37,337 bases of DNA from an uncultured Rickettsiales bacterium (GCA_903828265.1 CAIKLL010000138.1:1-37337); one strand, 5' to 3'; positions 8,944 to 19,463 are shown, numbered from the stretch's first letter. Notes: generated from the sequence alone by a model not told the origin. A program made the numbers and translations.

Positions 8944-9912
8944 TTATTGTGCTACCGAATCCTTTGCTGTAGCTCTACTTTTTGTAGTTTTTGTAACTGC
9001 TGTTTTAGGTTTCGTTGCTTTTTTTACAGGCTTAGCTATTGTTTCTACTTCACTCGAAGTGCTTTCTTCTGCAACCTTGTTATCCACAGGAATATCCTTA
9101 GATGCGTCTTTTGTTTTAGAGACTTTTGCAGTTTTTTCAATTTTTTTAACTCCTTCCAAATCCTTCTCTGTTTTTGCTGCAAGAGAAGCTCCAACATCTA
9201 CCCCGGAATTCTTTAGAGAATCTTGTATTCCAGCTAATGCCGCCTCAGCAAATAAACTACAATATAGCCTGATTGATCTTATGGCATCATCATTACCGGG
9301 TATTGGAAAATCAATATTATCAGGATCGGAATTGCTATCTACTACTGCAACTATCGGAATATTTAATTTTACAGCTTCTTTTATAGCTAAATGTTCTTTA
9401 TTGGTATCAATAATCACGATCAGATTAGGGCGCCCCCCAATATTTCTAATACCAGAAAAAGACCTAACCAATTTTTCTTTTTTACGGGTTAAATCTAACA
9501 GCTCTTTCTTTGTGTAGTTTTCCACCTCGTCTGCATTAGCAAGAGTCTTTTCAATAGTTTCTAGTTTTTTGATTGACCTTGAAATAGTAGACCAGTTAGT
9601 TAAGATACCACCGAGCCATCTGTGATTAATGTAATATTGATCACATTTCTGTGCATACTCCGCTATCAATGCTGTAGCCTGCACTTTACTACTTACAAAT
9701 AATACTTTACCGTTATTTTTTACCGTTTCATAAATTTTCTTCAAAGCAAGCTGTAATAAAGGTACGGTTTGTTGTAAATCAATTATATGTATATTATCCT
9801 TTATTCCGTAAATATACGGCTCCATTTTAGGATTCCAGCGTGAAGCTTTATGGCCAAAATGTATACCAGCATCTAGCAAATCGCTAACGCTTACTTTAGG
9901 TAAGTCAGACAT
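8944..9912 (-). CDS. rpsB: Small ribosomal subunit protein uS2 with a Lys/Ala/Thr-rich tail
   Basis: Ribosomal protein S2 binds the 30S head-body junction. The core (about residues 1-230) is clear: [22 protein letters not shown] near the start, the HRWLGG motif, and a [14 protein letters not shown] stretch. Residues ~230-322 form an extension rich in Lys, Thr, Ala and Ser that is absent from E. coli S2 (about 240 residues); rickettsial S2 proteins are known to be longer. The start has TTGGAG a few bases upstream. First gene of the rpsB-tsf-truA-prmC run. Confidence 0.98.
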   Translation of the reverse strand: MSDLPKVSVSDLLDAGIHFGHKASRWNPKMEPYIYGIKDNIHIIDLQQTVPLLQLALKKIYETVKNNGKVLFVSSKVQATALIAEYAQKCDQYYINHRWLGGILTNWSTISRSIKKLETIEKTLANADEVENYTKKELLDLTRKKEKLVRSFSGIRNIGGRPNLIVIIDTNKEHLAIKEAVKLNIPIVAVVDSNSDPDNIDFPIPGNDDAIRSIRLYCSLFAEAALAGIQDSLKNSGVDVGASLAAKTEKDLEGVKKIEKTAKVSKTKDASKDIPVDNKVAEESTSSEVETIAKPVKKATKPKTAVTKTTKSRATAKDSVAQ

Positions 9913-10001
9913 TATATTTTATCTCCAATATTGTTAGTTTAAACCTCCGTATCAGCTATAGATCCCAAAATAATTTTGGACTAACAAAGCATCCTTGATA
10001 C
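9913..10001. promoter_or_regulatory. rpsB upstream region with a 15-base palindrome
   Basis: CCAAAATAATTTTGG at 9965-9979 is a palindrome around a central base, located about 53 bases before the rpsB start and just before the candidate 6S RNA on the other strand. It could be an operator shared by the divergent units. I could not identify clear -35/-10 boxes for rpsB here. Confidence 0.25.
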
Positions 10002-10135
10002 GTGTGAATTCTTAAAAGTTTAGGAAGCGCAACCCCACTAATGGGTAGCTACCTGAGAACAGTATTTCTACCGGCACTCCTGTAATATACATTACCTTGT
10101 AGTTCTATTCAAGAAGATTTTATTCACACTTTTAA
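10002..10135 (+). ncRNA. ssrS: Candidate 6S RNA (RNA polymerase-binding regulatory RNA)
   Basis: 6S RNA mimics an open promoter and sequesters sigma-70 RNA polymerase. This spacer has a closing stem: GTGTGAAT (10002-10009) pairs with ATTCACAC (10122-10129). Between these, CCTGAG, then GTATTTC, then TACC, then GGCACTCC appear in the same order and close spacing as in the central bubble of E. coli 6S RNA (CCTGAG..GATATTTCATACC..GGCGCTCC). Further on, ACATTACCTTG...TTCAAG resembles ACATTCACCTTG...TTCAAG of E. coli. No ORF covers it. The match was made by eye, so the call stays tentative; ends are approximate and no promoter was found. Confidence 0.45.
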
Positions 10136-10233
10136 GCTAAAATAAGAGTTATCAAATATTAAAGAGCCGTGCCTTGTAATTTTAGCTAAAATGCTTTATC
10201 TTTGTTACCAATTCAACATGTGGGTGTTTTAAG
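10136..10233 (+). promoter_or_regulatory. pheS upstream region with a 14-base palindrome
   Basis: ATTTTAGCTAAAAT at 10179-10192 is a perfect 14-base palindrome 41 bases before the pheS start; a related AAGCTAAAAT lies at about 10134-10143. This could be an operator, but no factor can be named. No Shine-Dalgarno is evident before the pheS ATG. Confidence 0.25.
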
Positions 10234-11274
10234 ATGGTGGAAGAAATAGTAATTTCTGCGAAAAAAGCCATAGAACTTGCTGAAAACTCAGATAATTTAC
10301 AGCAAGTAAAGGTTCTATATCTTGGTAAATCCGGTTTTATAACCGAAGAAATGAAAAAATTAGGACAATTAGCTGTAGATGATAGAAAAGATCTTGGACA
10401 AAAAATTAATAAAGCCAAAGAGCAAATTCAAGAATTACTAGATAAAAAAAGCAAGATTCTAGAGGAAAAAGAATTAAATATAAGGTTCGAAAAAGAAAGA
10501 ATAGACCTTACAATTCCTGCAAAACCTATAAAAAAAGGAAGTATTCATCCTATTACCCAGTGCCTTGAGGAATTGATTCAAGTATTTTCTAAATATGGAT
10601 TCGAGGTTAAAGACGGACCGGATATAGAAGATGATTGGTATAATTTTACTGCTCTAAATATCGATGAGGATCACCCCGCTAGGCAAATGCACGATACTTT
10701 TTATTTAAAACAAACATCTGATAAAACAAAACTTCTTAGGACTCAGACCTCTCCTATTCAGATCAGAACAATGGAAAGTGGTAAACCTCCCTTTCGTTTT
10801 ATAGCCCCAGGCAGAGTTTATCGTGCAGATTGGGATATGACCCACACACCAATGTTTCATCAAATCGAAGGATTAGTGATAGATAAAAACATTCACATGG
10901 GCCACTTAAAATATGTAATTACCGATTTTATCAGAAGCTTTTTTGAAAATACCGATATTGAAGTACAGTTTAGACCAAGTTTTTTCCCTTTTACCGAACC
11001 TTCTGCTGAAGTTGATATCAAAATGGATAAAAACAATAAATGGCTTGAAGTACTCGGCTGTGGAATGGTACACCCAAAAGTTTTAGAAAATGTTGGTATT
11101 AATCCAAAAGAATATCAAGGTTTTGCTTTTGGTCTAGGACTAGACCGTTTTGCAATGCTAAAATACGGTATCAAAGATTTAAGGCAGTTTTTTGAAGGAG
11201 ATATTAGATGGTTAAACCATTATAATTTTGCAGCACTTGATATTCCAACACTTGCAGGAGGCTTAACCAGATGA
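10234..11274 (+). CDS. pheS: Phenylalanine--tRNA ligase alpha subunit
   Basis: PheS is the catalytic subunit of the alpha2-beta2 enzyme that charges tRNA-Phe. The 346-residue product has an N-terminal coiled-coil region that contacts tRNA (about 1-95), then the class II aminoacyl-tRNA synthetase core. Motif 2 ([13 protein letters not shown], ~190-202), the [11 protein letters not shown] segment and motif 3 ([10 protein letters not shown]) are intact. An upstream ATG in the same region meets an immediate stop, so 10234 is the first usable start, although its ribosome site is poor. The stop overlaps the pheT start by four bases (ATGA). Confidence 0.97.
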   Translation: MVEEIVISAKKAIELAENSDNLQQVKVLYLGKSGFITEEMKKLGQLAVDDRKDLGQKINKAKEQIQELLDKKSKILEEKELNIRFEKERIDLTIPAKPIKKGSIHPITQCLEELIQVFSKYGFEVKDGPDIEDDWYNFTALNIDEDHPARQMHDTFYLKQTSDKTKLLRTQTSPIQIRTMESGKPPFRFIAPGRVYRADWDMTHTPMFHQIEGLVIDKNIHMGHLKYVITDFIRSFFENTDIEVQFRPSFFPFTEPSAEVDIKMDKNNKWLEVLGCGMVHPKVLENVGINPKEYQGFAFGLGLDRFAMLKYGIKDLRQFFEGDIRWLNHYNFAALDIPTLAGGLTR

Positions 11275-13655
11275 AATTTACCTTATCGTGGCTTAAAACC
11301 TTTCTTGAGACTGAGGCAAGTATCGAAGAGATAGCCAAGAGCTTAACTATGCTTGGTTTAGAAGTAGAAGAAATTATTGATAGGAAGGCAGAACTTGAAG
11401 ACTTTGAAGTAGCACAAATTTTAGAAACTACTTCCCACCCCGATGCAGATAAGTTAAAGGTATGTAAAGTTAAAACTGGCTCAGATATTCTTAGCATAGT
11501 GTGTGGTGCTTCTAATGCAAGAAGCGGAATCAAAGTAGTCCTTGCAAAAATCGGCACAACTATTCCAAATGGTAATTTTAAAATAAAGCAATCAAAGATT
11601 CGTGGTATAGATAGTTCTGGCATGCTGTGTTCAAGAGATGAACTAAACATAAAAGGTGATTCATCGGGGATAATAGAACTACCAGAAGAGGCACAGATAG
11701 GAGACAAAATTGCGAAGTATTTTGGTCTTGATGATCCGGTAATACATATTAATGTGACACCAAATAGAGCTGATAGTCTTGGGGTTTACGGTATCGCACG
11801 AGACTTAGCTGCTGCTGGGATAGGTGTTTTAAAGAAGCTGGAAATCCCAGAAATCCAAGAAAGTTTTTCCTCAAATGTGGGAGTTCACATTCTAAATCAG
11901 GAAGCATGTCCACTATTTGCACTTTACGAACTTAAAGATCTTAAAAATATAGAAAGCCCCAAATGGTTAAAAGAGCAACTTGAAAATATTGGGGTAGGTT
12001 CTATTTCCGCTATAGTCGACGTTACAAATTATATAGCATATTCTTTCGGCCAACCGATGCATGCTTATGATGCAGATAAAATAAAAGGAAACCTAACAAT
12101 CGATAGCTTAAAATCTTATGAAAAAATTGTTGCTTTGAACGATAAAGAATACGAACTAGGCAATGATGATATAGTAATAAAAGATGATAATAAAATACAC
12201 TGCCTTGCCGGAATAATTGGCAGTAAGGATAGTGCTTGTAATCAAAATACTACTAGAATCCAGCTTGAAGCGGCTTGCTTTAATAGTAAATATATTGCTC
12301 GTACAGGCAGAAAACTAATGATTGATACAGATTCGCGCTATCGTTTCGAGAGACATGTAGACAAAGAATTTACTTTAAAAGCTTTAAATTATGCTGCGGA
12401 TTTAATATTAAGAATTTGCGGAGGTGAGGCATCTAATCTAAAAATAGTCGGCAGTGATAAAGTACCAGTTAGAACTATTGATTTTCCTATTGATTTTTTT
12501 GCTTCTAGAACTGGTTTCAATTTAAGCGTAGAAGAAATTATATCTATTTTAGAGAAGCTTGGATTTATCTGTAAAAATGAAAAGGAAACAATTCACATTA
12601 TTATTCCATCTTGGCGTTATGACGTCTCAATTAAAGAAGATATAGTTGAAGAAATTGTCAGAATATACGGTTATGATAAGATCCCCGTTGCTACCCTTCC
12701 GGGGAGTAATATGCAAAAAATCATTAATCGCCAGCAAAGAAGACTCATAGATATAAAAAGGCTGCTTGCAGGTAATGGTTATACTGAAGTAGTAACTTGG
12801 TCTTTCATGGACAGTAAAAAGGCTAAATTATTCTCTGAAACAAAAGAAGAGTTAATAATACAAAACCCTATTAGTGCAGAGCTCGATTATATGAGACCGT
12901 CAATATTGCCTAATTTACTAAAAATTGCCTGTAATAATATTAATCGCTCTTATAAAGATCTAAGTTTATTTGAATTAGGACCTATTTTTCTTGATGCAGG
13001 AAATATTACTCCTATTCATTCTGTAGCTGCTATCAGAATCGGTTCTAATTTGCCAAAAAACTGCCATACCCCTCTTCAAAACGTCAATGTTTTTGATCTA
13101 AAATCAGATTTGGAGGCTATTTTTGCTTACCTTGGGCTTGACCTAGATAAATGCCAGATTAAAAGCGAAGCACCAAACTACTACCATCCCACACGTTCAG
13201 GCACTGTTGCTCTTGGTAAAAATATCTTGGCTTATTTTGGACAACTTCACCCATCCATATTGAAAATATTTGATATTGAATATGACGTAATGGCCTTTGA
13301 AGTTGAATTGACACAATTACCGATACCTAAGGAAAAATTTGGCAAAAGGCCTGTATTAGAGATTTCCGATTATCAACCAGTAACTCGGGATTATGCTTTT
13401 ATTATTGATGAATCACAAAAGATCGGAGAAATCCTAAACTTTATTAAAAATACGGATAAAAATTTGATCAGGAACGTTAATTTGTTCGATATTTATAGCG
13501 GTGACAAAATAGAGAAAGGTAAAAAATCCATTGCAATTTCGGTAACAATGCAGGACGATAATAAAACACTAACTGAAAAAGATATTAACGATGTTAGCAA
13601 AGTTATCATTGAAGGAGCCAAAAACAAATTTAACGCTTATCTCAGGGAAGAGTAA
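11271..13655 (+). CDS. pheT: Phenylalanine--tRNA ligase beta subunit
   Basis: PheT is the second subunit of phenylalanyl-tRNA synthetase and carries tRNA-binding and editing domains. The 794-residue length is typical. In order: an OB-fold tRNA-binding domain (~40-150), the B3/B4 editing domain (including [18 protein letters not shown] at ~245-262), B5 (~400-470), the inactive synthetase-like core (~480-680) and the C-terminal ferredoxin-like anticodon-binding domain (~700-794). Start and stop overlaps with both neighbours indicate translational coupling with pheS and probable co-transcription with the repair genes downstream. Confidence 0.97.
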   Translation: MKFTLSWLKTFLETEASIEEIAKSLTMLGLEVEEIIDRKAELEDFEVAQILETTSHPDADKLKVCKVKTGSDILSIVCGASNARSGIKVVLAKIGTTIPNGNFKIKQSKIRGIDSSGMLCSRDELNIKGDSSGIIELPEEAQIGDKIAKYFGLDDPVIHINVTPNRADSLGVYGIARDLAAAGIGVLKKLEIPEIQESFSSNVGVHILNQEACPLFALYELKDLKNIESPKWLKEQLENIGVGSISAIVDVTNYIAYSFGQPMHAYDADKIKGNLTIDSLKSYEKIVALNDKEYELGNDDIVIKDDNKIHCLAGIIGSKDSACNQNTTRIQLEAACFNSKYIARTGRKLMIDTDSRYRFERHVDKEFTLKALNYAADLILRICGGEASNLKIVGSDKVPVRTIDFPIDFFASRTGFNLSVEEIISILEKLGFICKNEKETIHIIIPSWRYDVSIKEDIVEEIVRIYGYDKIPVATLPGSNMQKIINRQQRRLIDIKRLLAGNGYTEVVTWSFMDSKKAKLFSETKEELIIQNPISAELDYMRPSILPNLLKIACNNINRSYKDLSLFELGPIFLDAGNITPIHSVAAIRIGSNLPKNCHTPLQNVNVFDLKSDLEAIFAYLGLDLDKCQIKSEAPNYYHPTRSGTVALGKNILAYFGQLHPSILKIFDIEYDVMAFEVELTQLPIPKEKFGKRPVLEISDYQPVTRDYAFIIDESQKIGEILNFIKNTDKNLIRNVNLFDIYSGDKIEKGKKSIAISVTMQDDNKTLTEKDINDVSKVIIEGAKNKFNAYLREE

Positions 13656-14181
13656 AAATTTTTCTGAAGTTTTTGTCGGTACTAATTGTAATAGCCCAGT
13701 AGGCAAATGTTTTATTGCTTGGATTACTCCCGATGCTTCTAGTATTTTAATCTGCTTTTTAGCATTTATTGAAAATCTAAATAACTTAATTACTGCTCAA
13801 TCTGATTTAAAGAAACTTTTACCTGATGCTTGCTTTAAAGAAGATCATAAAGAAGCAGTAAAGTTAATTTCTAAAATTTTTGCTAAGGAAGATAAAACTC
13901 AAATTCAGCTATTAATAAAAGGAACAGAATTTCAGGAAAAAATCTGGCATGCTCTAACTGAAATAGGTTTTGGCAAGGTCATTTGCTATGAGGAACTTGC
14001 AGAGCGCATCGGTAATAAGAATTCTACTAGGGCCGTTGCCTCAGCAGTAGCTAGAAATAATATTTCTTATTTTATCCCTTGCCATAGAGTAATTAGAAAA
14101 TCAGGCGAGATTAATAAATACCGCTGGGGAGAGGAAATAAAAAAGAAATTACTCGACTGGGAAACTAAAGCAGTACAATGA
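13591..14181 (+). CDS. ogt: Methylated-DNA--[protein]-cysteine S-methyltransferase (Ogt/AGT family)
   Basis: This suicide enzyme transfers alkyl groups from O6-alkylguanine in DNA to its own cysteine. The C-terminal domain is well conserved: FQEKIWHALTEIGFGK, then YEELAERIG, the arginine-finger helix region RAVASAVARNN, and the active-site PCHRV with Cys164. The N-terminal domain is weakly conserved. The ATG at 13591 overlaps pheT by 65 bases; a TTG at 13609 is an alternative start, so the first ~20 residues are uncertain. Its stop overlaps the next gene by four bases. The pairing with an AlkC/AlkD-like gene suggests a small alkylation-repair module on the pheST transcript. Confidence 0.9.
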   Translation: MLAKLSLKEPKTNLTLISGKSKNFSEVFVGTNCNSPVGKCFIAWITPDASSILICFLAFIENLNNLITAQSDLKKLLPDACFKEDHKEAVKLISKIFAKEDKTQIQLLIKGTEFQEKIWHALTEIGFGKVICYEELAERIGNKNSTRAVASAVARNNISYFIPCHRVIRKSGEINKYRWGEEIKKKLLDWETKAVQ

Positions 14182-14921
14182 AAAAAATTCCTCCAGAAAG
14201 ACTACGAATATTAAATACCGGCCAGATAGAATCAAAGAATTTAATGGAGTTCTTGGCTTTAGACCCAGAGCTAATATTAAAAAATAATTTTCCTGATTTT
14301 AATTATATCAAACCGGACAGCAGAATCGGTATAGTGCAAAAACTTGAACATATTGCCACAAATTTAAATGATCAATTCGGGTTTAAGAAGTTTGAGCAAC
14401 TTTCAACTCATAAGTCAGATTTGATTAGGTCTCTTGCTTGTTATCTTCTAGCTAAACAACCTTTTTCTTTTGAAGATAAATTAAAATTAATGACAAGGCT
14501 AGCAGAAGATCAAAACTCAGGCGTAAGAGAATGGGCGTGGCTTGCTGTAAGGAAAGAGTTTGCGCAGGATTTAATTAAGAATATTTCTTATCTTGTTTGT
14601 TTTACCAATCAATCTACAAATCTAAGACGTTTTGTTTGTGAGCTTAGCAGGCCCAGAGGAGTTTGGTGCAGACATATTTTTGAATTTCGGGAATCACCAT
14701 GGCTTGGGCTAAGAATTATAGAACCGCTAAAATCCGATGAAGCGAAATACGTACAATTATCTGTGGGTAATTGGCTAAATGACGCCAGTAAAACTCAGAG
14801 TAATTGGGTAAAAGAACTTTGTTTTAAATGGCAACAAGAATCACCTACCAAACATACTCATGCTATTTGCAAGAGGGCTTTAAGGACAATCCATAAGGAG
14901 AAAATATCCAGACCTCTTTAA
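14178..14921 (+). CDS. HEAT-repeat DNA alkylation repair protein, AlkC/AlkD-like
   Basis: AlkC and AlkD are helical-repeat glycosylases that remove bulky or charged alkylated bases. The 247-residue product is almost entirely helical, with HEAT-like repeats. It has the LACYLLAKQP and VREWAWLAVR segments (residues ~90-130), then RRFVCELSRPRGVWCRHI and a PWLGLRIIEPLKSDEAKYVQ segment with NWLNDASK. These resemble the AlkC-type part of the superfamily more than AlkD proper. The ATG overlaps the ogt stop (ATGA), so the two proteins are made together. Substrate range cannot be read from sequence. Confidence 0.75.
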   Translation: MKKIPPERLRILNTGQIESKNLMEFLALDPELILKNNFPDFNYIKPDSRIGIVQKLEHIATNLNDQFGFKKFEQLSTHKSDLIRSLACYLLAKQPFSFEDKLKLMTRLAEDQNSGVREWAWLAVRKEFAQDLIKNISYLVCFTNQSTNLRRFVCELSRPRGVWCRHIFEFRESPWLGLRIIEPLKSDEAKYVQLSVGNWLNDASKTQSNWVKELCFKWQQESPTKHTHAICKRALRTIHKEKISRPL

Positions 14922-15034
14922 TTTAAGCGATGTAGTAATTATTCCTGTTATAGATTTAGGAAATAAAAAGCACTCTACAAAATTTCTTGTGTTTAAACAA
15001 TGTTAAAAAATATAATTCTGATCACTTAATCTAT

Positions 15035-16306
15035 TTAAGGAAGTTTCTTAAATTTTTTGATTCTATCTTCAATCTCATGACGAAAATGCCTAATTAATCC
15101 TTGGATAGGCCACGCAGCTGCATCGCCGAGAGCGCAAATTGTATGCCCCTCAATTTGCTTGCTTATATCCAGCAATTTATCTATTTCTTCGATGTTAGCT
15201 TCCCCCTTGCAGAGGCGCATCATGATTCGCCACATCCAACCAGTACCTTCTCTGCAAGGCGTGCACTGACCACATGATTCGTGCATGTAAAATTTACTTA
15301 ACCGAGCAATAGCATAAATTATATCAGTTGATTTATCCATTACTATAACCCCGCCTGTACCAAGTCCTGAACCAACCCCGCGCAGAGAATCAAAATCCAT
15401 AGTAACAGTTTCGCACATTTCTCTTGTAATCATCGGTACAGAGGAACCACCGGGAATTACAGCTTTTAAATTATCCCAGCCACCGCGAATGCCTCCGGCA
15501 TGTTTTTCAATTAGTTCTTTTAAAGGAATGCCCATAGCTTCTTCTACATTCTTAGGTGCATTCACATGCCCTGAGATGCAAAATAATTTTGTTCCAGTAT
15601 TATTAGGTTTACCGATAGCGGCAAACCATGATGCTCCGCGCCTTAAAATCGTTGGTACTACAGCAATCGATTCTACATTATTAATCGTAGTAGGACATCC
15701 ATATAAGCCCGCACCAGCAGGAAAAGGAGGTTTAAGCCTAGGCTGCCCCTTTTTCCCTTCCAGACTTTCAAGCAGAGCTGTTTCTTCTCCGCAAATATAA
15801 GCTCCCGCTCCTCTATGAAGATAGATATTAACATCATAGCCGGAACCGCAAGCATTTTTACCAATTAATTTTTCTTGGTAAGCTTCCTCTATTGCTCTTT
15901 GAACTACTAATGCTTCGTTATAAAACTCACCTCGTATATATATATAACAACTATGGGCACCTATTGCGACAGAAGCAAGTAAGCATCCTTCTATAAGTTT
16001 GTGGGGTTCATACCTAAGAATATCTCGATCTTTGCAAGTTCCCGGTTCAGATTCGTCAGCATTGACTACTAAGTAAGAAGGTTTTGGGTGGTTCTTGGGC
16101 ATAAATGACCATTTCGTACCAGTAGAGAATCCGGCTCCGCCTCTACCTCTTAGACCAGAAGATTTGATCTCTTCAATAATCCAATCACGACCTTTAACAA
16201 TTAATGATTTGGTATTCTCCCAATCCCCACGCATTTTCGCTGATGCCAGTACAGGAGAATATTGCCCGTAGAGATTAGTAAAAATTTTATCTTGCTGTTG
16301 TAACAT
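15035..16306 (-). CDS. nuoF: NADH-quinone oxidoreductase subunit F (complex I NADH-binding subunit)
   Basis: NuoF binds NADH and FMN and carries cluster N3, the electron entry point of complex I. The FMN loop [13 protein letters not shown] lies near residue 55 and an NADH-site segment [15 protein letters not shown] near 178. The 4Fe-4S ligands are CGQCTPC (Cys 345, 348, 351) plus Cys391. The ATG at 16306 was chosen over the GTG two codons upstream: AGAAGG is well spaced for it and homologues start close by. The 5' end overlaps the preceding hypothetical gene by 20 bases. Last gene of the cluster; convergent with the alkylation-repair gene. Confidence 0.97.
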   Translation of the reverse strand: MLQQQDKIFTNLYGQYSPVLASAKMRGDWENTKSLIVKGRDWIIEEIKSSGLRGRGGAGFSTGTKWSFMPKNHPKPSYLVVNADESEPGTCKDRDILRYEPHKLIEGCLLASVAIGAHSCYIYIRGEFYNEALVVQRAIEEAYQEKLIGKNACGSGYDVNIYLHRGAGAYICGEETALLESLEGKKGQPRLKPPFPAGAGLYGCPTTINNVESIAVVPTILRRGASWFAAIGKPNNTGTKLFCISGHVNAPKNVEEAMGIPLKELIEKHAGGIRGGWDNLKAVIPGGSSVPMITREMCETVTMDFDSLRGVGSGLGTGGVIVMDKSTDIIYAIARLSKFYMHESCGQCTPCREGTGWMWRIMMRLCKGEANIEEIDKLLDISKQIEGHTICALGDAAAWPIQGLIRHFRHEIEDRIKKFKKLP

Positions 16307-17063
16307 CGTCACCTTCTAAAAAATATTGTGGAACCTTAACTTCAACAGTTCTCTCTAAAGACGGAGAACTGTTAAAAATTAAATACCACTCCCCATTTTT
16401 GATATAATACTGTATATCTCTTTTACCAATTTTATCCAAGAATTTTTCCCAGTTATCGTCAGATTTTAAATGACCATCAGAAAGTTTTATTATTTCCTTA
16501 AAAACTCCACTACTCATTGAATTAAAAATGTCATCAATTTGTATTAGGTCAGCGTTGTGTATATCAAAGTTTAAGCTATCAATACGGTATATTTTTCCAT
16601 CTTTTTGTGTAACCCACTTAATACTAAAGTAATCTTCTGACCCAGATGGCGGTAAATCAAGGCTTACAGAAAAATTGCTTCTCTCGCCTTGATTACAAAT
16701 TGCATATGAGTGGGCGAAATCAATTATTTCATGATTAATTTCATCTATTATTTCTTGATCTTCATTATAAAATACAGGATAAGTTATTTTGCCTCTGCAT
16801 TTCCCAGCTCCAATAGATTTAGTGAATTCATGAGTTTTTTCATTAACGGTAAATGAACCAGCTATGTAATCAGAGTAAGCGGAAGAAGAAATTAAAATTA
16901 ACATGATTATAGCAACTATCTTTCTTCTAATTACAGAAGGCCTTAAAAAAACGCAGTATCTTAGAGGATTATTTAACGTTATATAGTAGGCTCTTCCAGA
17001 TAATAATACTTTGCCTATCATGTCAGATAAAATGGATAATTGTATGCCAAATATTTTAACCAT
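16287..17063 (-). CDS. Hypothetical exported protein inside the nuo cluster, DUF3298-like
   Basis: This 258-codon frame sits between nuoE and nuoF, 23 bases after the nuoE stop and overlapping nuoF by 20 bases, so it is part of the operon. It is not a complex I subunit. Residues ~46-64 are hydrophobic and end SSSAYS, like a signal peptide or anchor. The downstream part ([19 protein letters not shown]..., Asp/Ser-rich) resembles the DUF3298/RsiV-like fold of secreted proteins, a judgement by eye. The first ~45 residues are basic and unlike a signal peptide, so the real start may be internal (Met15 is one option). A gene at this place is also known in other Rickettsia nuo clusters. Confidence 0.7.
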   Translation of the reverse strand: MVKIFGIQLSILSDMIGKVLLSGRAYYITLNNPLRYCVFLRPSVIRRKIVAIIMLILISSSAYSDYIAGSFTVNEKTHEFTKSIGAGKCRGKITYPVFYNEDQEIIDEINHEIIDFAHSYAICNQGERSNFSVSLDLPPSGSEDYFSIKWVTQKDGKIYRIDSLNFDIHNADLIQIDDIFNSMSSGVFKEIIKLSDGHLKSDDNWEKFLDKIGKRDIQYYIKNGEWYLIFNSSPSLERTVEVKVPQYFLEGDDVTTAR

Positions 17064-17086
17064 AATATCTCGGGTTTTTTCTTTAC

Positions 17087-17590
17087 TCAGTTTTTTTGCT
17101 CATTTTTACTCTCAGATAATTTGTCAATAATATCACTCATTTTATCGGGAGTTAAATCCTCATAGTAGTCATCGTTTATTTGGACTAAAGGAGCATTTAC
17201 ACAAGCTCCAAGGCATTCAACCTCTGAAATAGTAAACCTACCATCTGCAGAAGTATTACCACATTTTATTCCTATACGTTTCTCGCAAGTTTGTAGGATA
17301 TCCTCAGCTCCTTTGAGCCAGCAAGGAGTAGTACCACATATTTGAATATGATATTTACCAACCGGTTTTAAATAAAACATACTATAAAATGAGGCAACTT
17401 CGTAGACCCTCATATAGGGTTCTGCAATATAATCCGCCACATATTCAATAGCCTCTACTGATAACCATCCACCATTTTGCCTTTGGGCTAAATCAAGGAG
17501 AGGAAGGACAGCACTTTTCTGCCTACCCTCCGGATACTTTGATAATATTTCCTTGGCTTTTTTAATATTTTCCTTGTTAAAAATAAACAT
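17087..17590 (-). CDS. nuoE: NADH-quinone oxidoreductase subunit E
   Basis: NuoE is the 24-kDa subunit that carries the 2Fe-2S cluster N1a next to NuoF. The thioredoxin-like fold has the four expected ligands: Cys85 and Cys90 (C-x4-C in ICGTTPC) and Cys126 and Cys130 (C-x3-C in ECLGAC). The length of 167 residues is usual. An N-terminal three-helix segment contains GWLSVEAI. Lies 53 bases after nuoD. Confidence 0.97.
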   Translation of the reverse strand: MFIFNKENIKKAKEILSKYPEGRQKSAVLPLLDLAQRQNGGWLSVEAIEYVADYIAEPYMRVYEVASFYSMFYLKPVGKYHIQICGTTPCWLKGAEDILQTCEKRIGIKCGNTSADGRFTISEVECLGACVNAPLVQINDDYYEDLTPDKMSDIIDKLSESKNEQKN

Positions 17591-17643
17591 GTTTATTTAC
17601 ACATCATTATATCATTTTTAAGATATTTAAGTTGTAGCTTCTG

Positions 17644-18846
17644 TTACCTGTCAACCTCTCCAAACACTATATCAAGACTTGAAATGATAGCTACTACATC
17701 AGCCATTAAATGGCCGCGCGCCATAAAATCAAGCCCTTGTAAGTGAGCGAATCCTGGAGCTTTGATACGGCATCTATAAGGCTTATTAGTTCCATCTGCA
17801 TATAAGTAAACACCGAACTCTCCTTTGGGAGCTTCTACAAACCCATAAGCTTCTCCAGCAGGTACATTATACCCTTCGGTATATAACTTGAAATGGTGAA
17901 TCATAGCTTCCATTGATTCCTTCATCTGTGCCCGTGAAGGAGGCGTAATTTTAGCATCTAATGATTTAACAGATCCTGCAGGGATTTTTTCTATACATTG
18001 TTTGATAATTTTAAGTGACTGATACATTTCTTCTATTCTAATTATATACCTATCGTAACAGTCACCGGAAACTCCTATAGGAATATCAAATTCCATTTCA
18101 TCATATACTTCGTAAGGGTTAGACTTGCGAAGGTCCCATTCAATTCCAGATCCTCTAAGCATCGGCCCTGAAAATCCCCAATCCATAGCCTGTTTTTGTC
18201 TAACAACTCCGATTCCCACCAGTCTTTGCTTCCAAATTCGGTTGTTATTTAGCAACGTTTCAATATCAGCTAAACACTTTGGAAACTTCTGGATAAAAAC
18301 TCCTATATCATCAAGCAATCCATCAGGGAGGTCAGACGCTACCCCTCCTGGCCGAAAATAATTAGAGTGCATGCGAGAACCAGAAACCATTTCATAAAAC
18401 TCCATAATTTTTTCACGTTCTTCAAATAGCCACAGAAGAGGTGTAGTAGCTCCTAGATCTACGGCTTGAGTACCTATGTTTAAAGTATGGTTTAAAATTC
18501 GTGTTAGCTCTGAAAAAAGAACCCTAATGAATTTAGCACGTCTTGGTACTTCTACTTTTAAGAGTTTTTCTACAGCAAGTGCATAGGCATGTTCCTGACA
18601 CATAGGCGAGACATAATCAAGGCGATCAAAATAGGGAACTGCTTGCGCATATGTTTTATGTTCAATTAATTTTTCTGTTCCTCTATGAAGAAGCCCTATA
18701 TGAGGATCAGCCTTATTTATAATTTCCCCGTCCATTTGAAGGATAAGACGTAAAACTCCGTGGGCAGCGGGGTGCTGAGGACCAAAATTAATGGTAGTCA
18801 GTTCCTTATCATCTTTATGCAAATATTCTTCTTTGCTTACTGCCAT
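17644..18846 (-). CDS. nuoD: NADH-quinone oxidoreductase subunit D
   Basis: NuoD is the 49-kDa subunit, related to the large subunit of NiFe hydrogenases, and forms the quinone pocket with NuoB. The protein (400 residues) begins with [14 protein letters not shown] (21-34) and has [16 protein letters not shown] (53-68), whose His and Tyr/Arg neighbours line the quinone site. It ends with the usual VFGEVDR. No hydrogenase nickel cysteines are present, as expected. Separated from nuoC by 18 bases. Confidence 0.98.
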   Translation of the reverse strand: MAVSKEEYLHKDDKELTTINFGPQHPAAHGVLRLILQMDGEIINKADPHIGLLHRGTEKLIEHKTYAQAVPYFDRLDYVSPMCQEHAYALAVEKLLKVEVPRRAKFIRVLFSELTRILNHTLNIGTQAVDLGATTPLLWLFEEREKIMEFYEMVSGSRMHSNYFRPGGVASDLPDGLLDDIGVFIQKFPKCLADIETLLNNNRIWKQRLVGIGVVRQKQAMDWGFSGPMLRGSGIEWDLRKSNPYEVYDEMEFDIPIGVSGDCYDRYIIRIEEMYQSLKIIKQCIEKIPAGSVKSLDAKITPPSRAQMKESMEAMIHHFKLYTEGYNVPAGEAYGFVEAPKGEFGVYLYADGTNKPYRCRIKAPGFAHLQGLDFMARGHLMADVVAIISSLDIVFGEVDR

Positions 18847-18864
18847 ATGTTTATATATCCATTC

Positions 18865-19461
18865 CTATTTAGTTGCCTTTTCATCACCGGGCAAAATATT
18901 TTCTCCAGGTCCGTGCCAAGGCGAAGTAAAATCAAAGTTCCGAAATTCTTGGTCTAGTAACACCGGCTCATATATGACTTTTTCTAGAGTTTCGTCATAT
19001 CTGACTTGTACGTGTCCAGTAAGAGGAAAATCTTTACGTAGAGGATGTCCCTTGAACCCATAATCAGTTAGAATACGCCTTAAATCGCGAGCATCTTTAA
19101 ATTCAATACCGAACATATCAAATATTTCTCTTTCGTACCAACAGGCGGCACTATAAATTGAGGTTAGTGAATTTACGGGTTCATCCTCTGCTACTTCAAT
19201 TTTTAACAAAATCCTTCTATTGAGTTTTAAGCTTAACAAACTATATACAACTTCAAAACGCTTATCACGCTCAGGAAAATCAGCTGCAAAAAGGTCAGTT
19301 ATGATGGTAAACCTTAATTCTTTATTCTCTTTCAAGAACTTAAGCACATTGAGGAGATTTTCTGGTAATATTTTATAGCCAATAAAATTATCTATCGAAA
19401 GATTGGAAAATTCTAATTTTTTTGTTTTTAAAAAATTATCAATAATCTCTATAGGTTGCAT
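18865..19461 (-). CDS. nuoC: NADH-quinone oxidoreductase subunit C
   Basis: NuoC is the 30-kDa peripheral-arm subunit that packs against NuoD. The 198-residue protein carries the family signature EREIFDMFGIEF (about 132-143), followed by RRILTDYGFKGHPLRKDFPL. It is a separate gene, not a nuoCD fusion as in E. coli. Two bases separate it from the nuoB stop, implying coupled translation. Confidence 0.98.
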   Translation of the reverse strand: MQPIEIIDNFLKTKKLEFSNLSIDNFIGYKILPENLLNVLKFLKENKELRFTIITDLFAADFPERDKRFEVVYSLLSLKLNRRILLKIEVAEDEPVNSLTSIYSAACWYEREIFDMFGIEFKDARDLRRILTDYGFKGHPLRKDFPLTGHVQVRYDETLEKVIYEPVLLDQEFRNFDFTSPWHGPGENILPGDEKATK

Positions 19462-19463
19462 TA

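Noticed and set aside
8828-9517. 229-codon plus-strand open frame
   Set aside because: Antisense to rpsB and tsf; Phe/Ser-rich mirror of lysine-rich coding sequence.
9913-10233. T-box or attenuator peptide upstream of pheS
   Set aside because: No Phe-codon-rich leader frame, no T-box sequence and no terminator stem with a T-run before pheS; T-boxes are not expected in this lineage.
11204-11707. 167-codon minus-strand open frame
   Set aside because: Antisense to pheS-pheT, which have clear motifs.
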